Assembly: GCF_950295315.1 (NCBI RefSeq)
Contig: NC_080172.1
Location: 112,671,512-112,735,511 of the forward strand
From: Erinaceus europaeus
Taxonomy: Eukaryota; Chordata; Mammalia; Eulipotyphla; Erinaceidae
Direction: 5' to 3'
DNA length: 64,000 bases
Below are positions 56,589-64,000 of the stretch, piece after piece. The notes below the pieces were generated by a model that was not told the origin of the DNA, made no database searches, and worked only from the letters and a program-made list of their open reading frames with translations. The position numbers and the translations under genes were made by a program. Each line of letters starts with the position of its first letter. Position 1 is the stretch's first letter.

Positions 56589-57700
56589 TTGGGACCAGCT
56601 TAACAGTAAATCTGTAAGATGCTGATCAATACCTAGTTAGTTGACATATAATAGACCATCAAGATATTTTCACTAACTGGCAAAAGTATCTTGTAAACTA
56701 CTAGTAAGGGGAACACAGTTTTGTGAGAACAGAGTTAATATTGTCTCTGCTCAGGCATTCAGTTTTGCCACGGACCAAAACTATACATATCTTAGGCAAT
56801 TACAACTAGCTTATGTATTCTCTATTTTGTAGTTCAACTTAATTTCTTATAGGTCGTCTGAGCAGTCTCTAAAGAGATTGGACATGAGAAGTTCCTTGGA
56901 GAACACAGATGTGTATTTCAGATGGAGTTGAAAGGAAGATTCTTAGTGTTGGTTGTTGTAAGATTATGTTAATATGAGCCATAGGAAGATTATGATCTGT
57001 GAAGTACTTACCCTATCTTTCCGTTTTCCTACTCTGAAAAGTGAGATAGTTAAATTTTCTTGTTAGCAGTAAATCATGCCTTGTTGGTAAGTGCTCTCTT
57101 TACAGGTGGATACTAACAGCAGTTTGTAGTGGTGTCCTGATCTCTCTCCACTGCATAAGAACCATATTGCCTAAAAGTTCTTTTAGCCTAAAGAAACAGT
57201 AGTGACTTTATAATTGGATTTATTGGAGGAACTCAAAAACTTGGGGCAGTTTCCATAGCCTTAAAATCGAGAGTCACAGCATGGCCCAGTCCTTGTACTA
57301 CTTAACCTCTCAAGGCTATTGTCAAGTGCAGATGAGATAATGGGAACAGCTCTGTGCAGTAGGCAGGTTCATGGTGACTACAAGTACCACTGACATTGTG
57401 TCTGACAGTTTCTTATCTGTTTGTGAAGGAACTTCTGAGTGGGGCTCATTCAGCCAGTCATTTATTTGCATGCTTCAGATAGGCACTGGAGATGGCCCTT
57501 TTCTCCCAGAAGCATCACCCATTGATGCCGTTTAGCCCCACTAACCTACTGGCTTTTCACAACAAATTAGACGTTTTTAGTAGCAACAAGTAGTTTTGTA
57601 ACTTACAGCTAGCCAGTAGAGAAGGTAGAACATTTACTACAAGAGCATGATGAACTCTGAGAATCCATTTCCCTAATGACTAAGTAAGTTTAAGACATTT

Positions 57701-57885
57701 TGGGGCCAAGTGGTGGCTCACCTGACTCACTTGTGTTACAGTGTGTAAGGACCTGTTCAAGTCCCTGGTCCTCACCTGCAGGGGGAAAACTTGATGAGCT
57801 GTGAAGCTACACTGCCACTGTGTTTCTACCTCTCTTATCCTCTCAGTTTCTGCCTCTATTACAAAATATTAATAAACAAAGTAAA
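57701..57885 (+). mobile_element. ERI-type SINE, short form, diverged
   Basis: ggccaagtggtggctcacct head, gttcaagtccctgg B box, tcctcacctgcagggggaaa body, AATAAACAAA tail. Confidence 0.85.
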
Positions 57886-58817
57886 ATATTTCAAAAGAAA
57901 TGAAAGTATCTCTATACAAACTGTAAATAAATGACTCAAGAACACCAACTAGTTTCTATAGCATTTATCTAACTGATTTTTAGTCATCATAGACCTGTTA
58001 AATTTTATTTTACTTAAAAGTGAAATACTGCATGTGTCTTTAGGTAAAAAAAAAAATTTAAAAAAGAACCTTGGTGCTATGAATACTTTTATTTTTTTGA
58101 GATTTTGCATATTTGAAATTCTTTACTCAGAGGTGAATAACTGAAGCTGAAAGAAACTTGAAAAGTCAGTTTCAAGAGAAAGACACTGAACTCACAGATG
58201 TTAAGAACTGTTGGCATTTAGAAGAGGAAAAGGCAGGACAGGGCTAGGATGACTTGAAAGTCTGTAGGAAGAGTGGCAGGATGGGGACATTTCAGAACAT
58301 GTCAGGCAGAGGACTTCCTGCTATGGACTGTGAGAAATTATAAATACATGGGAGGTCTGTCCCCTACCCAGTTGTTAAAAAAGAAGTTGCAGCCTTCTTC
58401 TAAATGCTGGAGTTAGAGCTTAGAACAAATGACCAACCTTCTTACCCTGTGGAATTCCCATTTTTAGAGGATGAGGGAATGGCACACCATCAGAAAGGCT
58501 AATGCAATGTATGTGTGGTGTGTTCTTGTAACAATACTGTCAACCTGAAACAACAAAAGAACAATACTATAAATCTACCCAAATCATTTTGCTTTATGTA
58601 TTCAGGACATCCCTCTACAAGATATTTTAACATTTGCTTGGAAAGCCTACACAGGAAAGGAGTTTTTGTCTCCTTTCATCTTCAAGGTAATTGATGACCA
58701 AAAAAAAAAAAAAAAAAATCATAGGACAAGACAAAGAATGTAATAAATGTGGAATGCTTTCCAAGGGCAGAGATGCTTTTCTCAACCCCAAGAGTGAAGT
58801 AAAGCCTAGTAATTTTT

Positions 58818-58968
58818 TTTTAAAAGATTTTATTTATTTATGATTAAGATAGGAGGAGAGAGAAAGAACCAGACATCACTCTGGTACATGTGCTGCCAGG
58901 GATCGAACTCAGGACCTCATGCTTGAGAGTCCAAAGCTTTACCACTGCGCCACCTCCCGGACCACAAA
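58818..58968 (-). mobile_element. tRNA-derived SINE, type C
   Basis: Perfect target duplication cctagtaattttt (58805-58817 and 58969-58981); accagacatcactctggtac inside. Confidence 0.95.
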
Positions 58969-60258
58969 CCTAGTAATTTTTAAACAAATTGAAAATACTA
59001 AATAAGTACATATTTTGAGGGGAAAAAATGTGCGGCGAGGGATGAGATACAATGTGCTTGTAAACGACTAGCCAGAGATGGCTTTTCAGATGCTAAGACA
59101 TAAATGGCATAAAGGCTGACTTGAGAAGCCTTAGGACTCAGAGCTCCAGGGGGAGGAGCCAAGCTAGATGCTGTTTAGGAAATGCATTAACTGGGCTGGT
59201 GCATAGTGAGACCCACCTAGAAATCATGTGTAGTTTTGATTTAAGAAACTCCTTTCTGTAGATGAACAGATTTTCTTTCAGGTACTGTTTTTGCTACCCC
59301 TAGTTGGTAGAGCAAAAAACTAAAGCATTCAGGAAGGAGCTAGTAGCTCATTTGATTGCAGGTCACCAGAGGTTGAGCCTACTGGAATTCTGGCTGTGTA
59401 TCTGGGCTTCATGGGTAGGAGTCAGCAGAAGGTGATGCTGTGTGATGGTCACAAGTGGACCAATGGGGCAGACCCCTATAAAGGAAACTGATTAGGAGAA
59501 AAAAGACCAACAGAGAAGTTGGGGAGGGAAAAACTCAAAGGGATATTGTTAGACAACAGGTAGAAAACAAGCAGTTAGAGGCTCTGATGGAAACCTCAAT
59601 TCTCCTGGGCAGAGAGATGATTAGTGCTGCAATTAGAATAATGAGCCCGGACTAGGGCTGAGCATTTCCATAGACCTACCCATTGGGCATTGTTGGGGTG
59701 CGCATAACTACTTCCAGATGTGGAAACGGTCGACTGAAGTGGGCAGATAACTTGTTCAGTGAGTGTCAAGAGCCAGATCTTAAAGTTTCCTGTGCTGTGT
59801 GCTCTTCTGTGATTACTGCTCACCCAGTTCCACAGAAGAGAACAGGTAGAAGAGACGACACAAGTTCCAGTGAAAGGTAAAAGATTAGAGAGTGCTTTTT
59901 GTACAAGAAAATGAAAGAGAACTGGTGGGCTTCCATGGAGTTCATCTCCTGACTTGATCATAGCAGAGGCTTTTGTTTTAGGCTTCTTGGCCAAAGTTCA
60001 AGGACAGAATGCCAGGCAGGCTGCTCCTGTGCACAGTTACTCACAAACGCTGTTTGCAGGTTCTAGAGTAGGGTCTGAGGCCCTTGGAAGAGAAAGACAC
60101 TCGTGTGGGAATGTGGCCTCACCATTGTAGTGTTTACAAGTTTGTTGTAGTGCACCAGGATTCCATTCACCCAGTGGCATGCTGTGGTACTTATTGCTGA
60201 CTTGGCCATCATCTGTTTATAAATATATATATTATATTTTCAACATTAGGAATCAGTA

Positions 60259-60385
60259 TTTTGGGGCTGGGAAGATGGTATAATGGGAATGCAAAAAGAC
60301 TTTTCATGCATGAAGCACCAAAGGTCTCAATTCAATCCCCAGCACCACCAGAAGCCAGAGCTGCTCAGTTCTCTGAAGGGGAGGG
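60259..60385 (+). mobile_element. tRNA-derived SINE, type B
   Basis: ggggctgggaagatggtata, tcatgcatgaagcaccaaag, attcaatccccagcaccacc and gaagccagagctgctcagtt. Confidence 0.82.
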
Positions 60386-60586
60386 AAGCATTTTTTTTAA
60401 ATTCCCAATTTATTGTTACTGAATTGCTCCACACTTACAGTTGGCCTATGCTTTTGTTTTGTGCTTTTGATTTCTGCTTATGGCCAAGCTTGTTCATAGG
60501 GGAATTATGTCATTAAACAGCACTTTGCCAATTTGCAACTTTTTTTTTTTTTAGTGAAAAATACCTATTTGTGCCATGTTTCAGGA

Positions 60587-60825
60587 GGGCTGGTAGCAGC
60601 TAATCTGGTAGAGCCATTCACATGAGGACCCAGGTTCAAGCCCTTAGCCCCCAACTGCAGCAGGAGGCCTCACAAGCAGTGCAGTAGGTGTCTTTCCTTC
60701 TCTGTCTCCCCTCCCTCCTTGGACCTTTCTTACTCTTACCTCTTCTATCTAAAAGGCCTCTGGGCAGTGGAGTTGTGCAGGTACCTGGCTTCAGCAATAA
60801 CCTTGGTAGCAAAATAATAATAAAC
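60587..60825 (+). mobile_element. ERI-type SINE, short form with tail module, old
   Basis: ggttcaagcccttagccccc B box, gcagtgcagtaggtgtcttt body, then a decayed module gcctctgggcagtggagttg...caataaccttggtagc and an A-rich end. Confidence 0.75.
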
Positions 60826-60961
60826 AACTAAATTTCCATTACCTTAAATTGAGCATATTAGAAAATAATGCTATGTTCTGAGTATACTTCATTATTATTC
60901 CGACTCTTCTGTCACTGTCTAAATTGGAAGGTAAAACTTGACCTAATTTAGAAAAAATGTT

Positions 60962-61085
60962 TTGGCTGGCGAGTTGAGTCAGTGAGTGTAGGATTTGTGT
61001 GCGTGAAGGGGGGATGGACCCTAGTGCAGCAGATGTCAGAGTGGGACTAGTGGGACTGTGCTCTGACCTCTATATTGAAATAAAT
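60962..61085 (+). mobile_element. Possible older SINE (type E-like)
   Basis: ggctggcgagttgagtcagt head and a tail ttgaaataaatg; strongly diverged. Confidence 0.4.
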
Positions 61086-61090
61086 GTTTT

Positions 61091-61367
61091 TTTTAAAAAA
61101 ATATTTATTTATTTTTTTCCTTTTTGTTGCCCTTGTTTTTGTTGTGGCTATTGTTGTTGATGTCGTCGTTGTTGGCTAGGACAGAGAGAAATGGAGAGAG
61201 GAGGAGAGAAAGATAGACACCTGCAGACTGCTTCACCGCCTGTGAAGCGAACCTCCCCCCCTGCAGGTGGGGAGCTGGAGCCTTGAACCAGGATCCTTAT
61301 GCCAGTCCTTGCGCTTTGCACCACATGCACTTAACCCGCTGCACTACATTTATTCCACCTGACTCTG
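61091..61367 (-). mobile_element. ERI-type SINE, long form
   Basis: Full length. Target duplication gaaataaatgtttt (61077-61090 and 61368-61381). The head carries a short extra piece (atttattc) near 61346. Confidence 0.95.
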
Positions 61368-61602
61368 GAAATAAATGTTTTAAAAAGAGGTAAAAATATA
61401 GTAACAGCCTATTGTAGTAAGTTTAAGATATTTTAGTTGATTTTAACAAAAGTAGTTATAATTTAAAATTAAAAAGAAAACTTATAGTTTTATTAAATAT
61501 GAACATAGATATGCTTTCTGAATTATGGATTGTTTTTAAGCTGAGTGCTTCCTTCTCCCCACACACCCACCCCAGGTGTAGCACAGGCACATTCTGGTTT
61601 CC

Positions 61603-61650
61603 AGATAGAATTCTATTAGAATTTCCAGATGTAATTCTATTAAAATTACA
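61603..61650. repeat. 24-bp imperfect tandem duplication
   Basis: ttccagatagaattctatta and ttccagatgtaattctatta follow each other. Confidence 0.7.
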
Positions 61651-61687
61651 GAGAGGAAAGCACAGTTTTAGATTTGAAGATATTTCT

Positions 61688-62042
61688 TTTTTTTTTTTTT
61701 TTTTTTGCAATTTTGTATTTTCTTTTTTTTTTTTTATTTTATTTAAGAAAGGATTAATTAACAAAACCATAGGGTAGGAGGGGTACAACTCCACACATTT
61801 CCCACCACCCAATCTCCATATCCCATCCCCTCCCCTGATAGCTTTCCCATTCTCTAGCCCTCTGGGAGTATGGACCCAGGGTCATTGTGGGTTGCAGAAG
61901 GTGGAAGGTCTGGCTTCTGTAATTGCTTCCCCGCTGGACATTGGGTGTTGACTGGTTGGTCCATACTCCCAGTCTGCCTCTCTCTTTCCCTAGTAGGGTG
62001 TGTCTCTGGGGAAGCTGAGCTCCAGGACACATTGGTGGGGTC
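61688..62042 (-). mobile_element. L1 3' UTR fragment with 19-bp target duplication
   Basis: L1 3' UTR in - orientation with two poly(T) runs at its start. It is flanked by the perfect 19-bp duplication tagatttgaagatatttct (61669-61687 and 62043-62061), so it is relatively young. Confidence 0.95.
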
Positions 62043-62584
62043 TAGATTTGAAGATATTTCTAAAGAATTGAGGAATTGAATTAATCCCCAAAACAACATT
62101 GTGTGGGTTAGAAATTAATAGTCATTTATTTCAGCTAGAGGTTGAATGGAGAACTGAGAGACTTGTAGATGGACTAGAACTCTTGTCTTCATCCTAGTTG
62201 TCTGTTCAGATTAGCATGCCACACGTAGAGTTTCCGGTTTTGGTTTTATTAATGTTAGCACTTCGGCTGACATAATTAGGGAAGTTGAATTACAGTGAGA
62301 AGTAAGAATTATGTGAAAGTGTGACTCTGGTTTCTGAGAAACCAAATGAAAAAAGACAAATACCAGAAGGAACTGGTTTTTGTTTTCATCTGCACAGATC
62401 ATACCATTGTCAAATATTCTGTTCATTCCGGACTGACCTCACTCATCATGCTCTATTTTGATGTGAACATTGATGGCAATTACTCATTTGTTTAGCAGTA
62501 ACTTTGAGTACCTAGCATTTGATGCTCCAATCCATTATTATACATCTTCCCAGTAACCTTGCACAGCAGACATTTTTATTGTGC

Positions 62585-62680
62585 TTTGTATTACTAGATG
62601 AGAAAACTGGCGCTAGGAGGAGGTACACAGTTTCCCCAGTTTTTGGACAGCTGCTAAACTGCTTGCTTTACCATGCCTAA
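62585..62680 (-). mobile_element. MIR fragment
   Basis: actagatgagaaaactggcg, gtacacagtttccccagttt; reverse MIR core, short. Confidence 0.5.
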
Positions 62681-62718
62681 ATCCAAGGACTTCTGATGTT
62701 TCTAAGAAGTGATGGATG

Positions 62719-62796
62719 ACTACAACAATAAAAACAACAAGGGCAACAAAAGGGAATAAATAAATATAAATAAATATAAATAAATATATTAAAAAA
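62719..62796 (+). mobile_element. ERI-type SINE, extreme 5' truncation
   Basis: Only the tail is present (caacaagggcaacaaaaggg plus AAATA repeats). It is flanked by aagaagtgatggatg (62704-62718) and aagaagtggttgatg (62797-62811), so it is a genuine truncated insertion. Confidence 0.75.
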
Positions 62797-63269
62797 AAGA
62801 AGTGGTTGATGCTGAATGCAGTGCAGTTGTTCAGCAGCTTTGCTAAATTATAGTTAGCCTAGGTGAATATTCACTGCTTGCTTTGTAATTGCCAACTTTA
62901 CAGTAGGCTGAAGTTTTTGTATTAGAAAGCTGTTTTGGTGTTAGAAGTTAGGAACTCTTAATTGTACTTCTAATTTGTTTGTAAATATTATTGAGTTAAA
63001 TTGTGGTGTTTTTTTTTTCTTTTTCCTGAAGTGACATCAAAAATATAGGATCTCTCCCAATCTTCTCTCCTCCTTCCTCTTGAGGACCTCCCCTTCTTGC
63101 TTTTTTGCTTTTTCCCTTAGGAGGAAGTCATTTGAATTGGTTACCTATAAAAAAGGTGTTGTTTGCAGTTAAGTTATTCTTATTACAGTGGCTTGACTCA
63201 CTGTGGGGGGAGAAGCTTGAAAGAAGTTGCTTAACTTAAATTTTCCCAATGAGGAGCATGGGTTGATTT

Positions 63270-63514
63270 ATTTATTTTATTTATTTATTATTTTATTTTT
63301 TAAAGTACTTTTAAAATATATTTTATTTATTTATTATTAGAAACAGAAATTGAGAAGCAAGGAAGAGATAGAAAGGAAGAGAGACAGAAACACCTGCAGC
63401 CCTGCTTCACCACTTGTGAAGCTTTTCCCCTGCAGGTGGGGACCAGGGGCTTGAACCCAGGTCCTTACACACTGTAATATGTGTGCTTAGCCAGGTTCGC
63501 CATCTCCTGACCCC
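63270..63514 (-). mobile_element. ERI-type SINE, short form
   Basis: Target duplication gggttgattt (63260-63269 and 63515-63524); cacctgcagccctgcttcac and ggcttgaacccaggtcctta inside. Confidence 0.94.
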
Positions 63515-63809
63515 GGGTTGATTTCTTAAATCATATTTATCAAACAATAATCCAGAATAAGTGTGTGTCTATAAACATTTTGAATTTGTAAGAATATAAT
63601 ACGGCCTTTTCTACCTCAGGTCTTTACTGTGGGTGTTTATTTGATCGTTCTCTACAGATTTACCCGTTTCCCTTACTTATCACATGCACAATAGAGTAGG
63701 CAGGGCAAAGCTGGTGTCCAATAATCTGTGCTGTTTTTTTTCTTCTATTTCCATATTTCTCAAGCATTTTCTGTCGTATCCCTTAAAAAGTAGAAAAACA
63801 GTGAACTTG

Positions 63810-63993
63810 TTTTATTTGTTTCCTTCTTGGTTAGAGACAGGTATTGAGAGGAAGGGGGAAATAGTGAGACACCTGCGGCACTGCTTCATCACTTGCAAAG
63901 CTTTCCCCTGCCATTGGTGTCTTGGGGATTTGAACTGTGGTCTTTGAGCATTGTAACAGGTGCTCTCAACTAGGTGCATGACCATCGGGCCCC
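63810..63993 (-). mobile_element. ERI-type SINE, short form
   Basis: gttagagacaggtattgaga, cacctgcggcactgcttcat, gggatttgaactgtggtctt, and a head ending accatcgggcccc. Confidence 0.88.
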
Positions 63994-64000
63994 ATTAGCT

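Larger units (their letters stand above)
1..64000 (+). other. PRDM2: PRDM2 (RIZ) gene body, 5' coding part, partial
   Basis: Five exons on the + strand, each with AG/GT borders and mutually compatible phases, read through as the N-terminus and PR domain of PRDM2. PRDM2 is a nuclear zinc-finger protein that binds RB; its PR domain is known as an H3K9 methyltransferase, lost in the short isoform RIZ2. Visible coding totals 511 nt, or 170 codons plus one base. The non-coding first exon lies upstream and the acidic/zinc-finger exons downstream. No frameshift or stop interrupts the visible exons, so the gene looks intact. I recognised the protein from recalled family sequence; no search was run. 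Confidence 0.96.
53345..64000. other. PRDM2: PRDM2 intron after exon 6, open at the window end
   Basis: It starts with gtaggg inside the CpG island. No sequence resembling the next PRDM2 exon (basic Lys/Asn-rich then acidic) is found. Apart from the listed repeats I recognise nothing in 54080-54990, 55570-56100, 56600-57690, 57900-58800, 58985-60250, 61385-61660, 62070-62580 and 62815-63240. Confidence 0.8.

Noticed and set aside
56256..56625. Open frames rich in WMDG or IHPS repeats
   Set aside because: Direct translation of the ATCC microsatellite and of the 89-bp duplication.
53345..64000. Search for the next PRDM2 exon (Gly-Lys-Lys-Lys start, acidic region)
   Set aside because: No matching reading frame with splice borders was found; the exon must lie beyond the window.

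Overview
The window is mammalian nuclear DNA, almost certainly from a hedgehog (Erinaceidae, most likely Erinaceus). Two things point there: a very dense load of tRNA-derived SINEs whose sequence matches the hedgehog ERI type (internal pol III A and B boxes, a CT-rich body and a CAA-rich or AATAAA-rich tail), and many truncated L1 3' ends. No bacterial, plasmid or viral gene set is present.

One gene explains all the coding signal: PRDM2 (RIZ1) on the + strand. Five coding exons are visible at 10261-10288, 31166-31283, 33917-34020, 47768-47920 and 53218-53344. Their phases fit perfectly (9+118+104+153+127 nt). Together they encode residues 1-170 plus the first base of codon 171: the short N-terminus, the complete PR (SET-like) methyltransferase domain and the start of the charged linker. 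The first non-coding exon with the RIZ1 promoter lies left of the window. The acidic and zinc-finger exons lie right of it.

Layout: 1-10260 is an upstream intron, rich in SINE/L1, with a solo LTR at 3588-4006. 10289-31165 is a 20.9 kb intron with a second solo LTR (17164-17890) and a 1.2 kb L1 fragment. 31284-33916 is a short intron. 34021-47767 is a 13.7 kb intron. 47921-53217 is a repeat-poor intron with MIRs. 53345-64000 is the open-ended next intron. The strongest non-coding feature is a CpG island (about 52600-54070) that contains exon 6 and starts the following intron. By position it is the natural candidate for the internal promoter of the PR-less isoform RIZ2, whose start codon (Met202 in the known human protein) would fall in the next exon, outside the window.

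The most unusual sequence-level observations concern retroelement history. A short unclassified element with a GAA-type tail occurs twice, one copy with a perfect 10-bp target duplication. A 42-bp block was copied into a SINE from 280 bp away. Two target sites were each hit twice by retroelements. Two solo LTRs sit inside SINEs with 6-bp duplications. There is also a perfect 89-bp tandem duplication and an approximately 101-bp duplication at the window edge. I saw no convincing novel protein-coding system; the window is an ordinary mammalian gene body with informative repeat archaeology and a candidate internal promoter.
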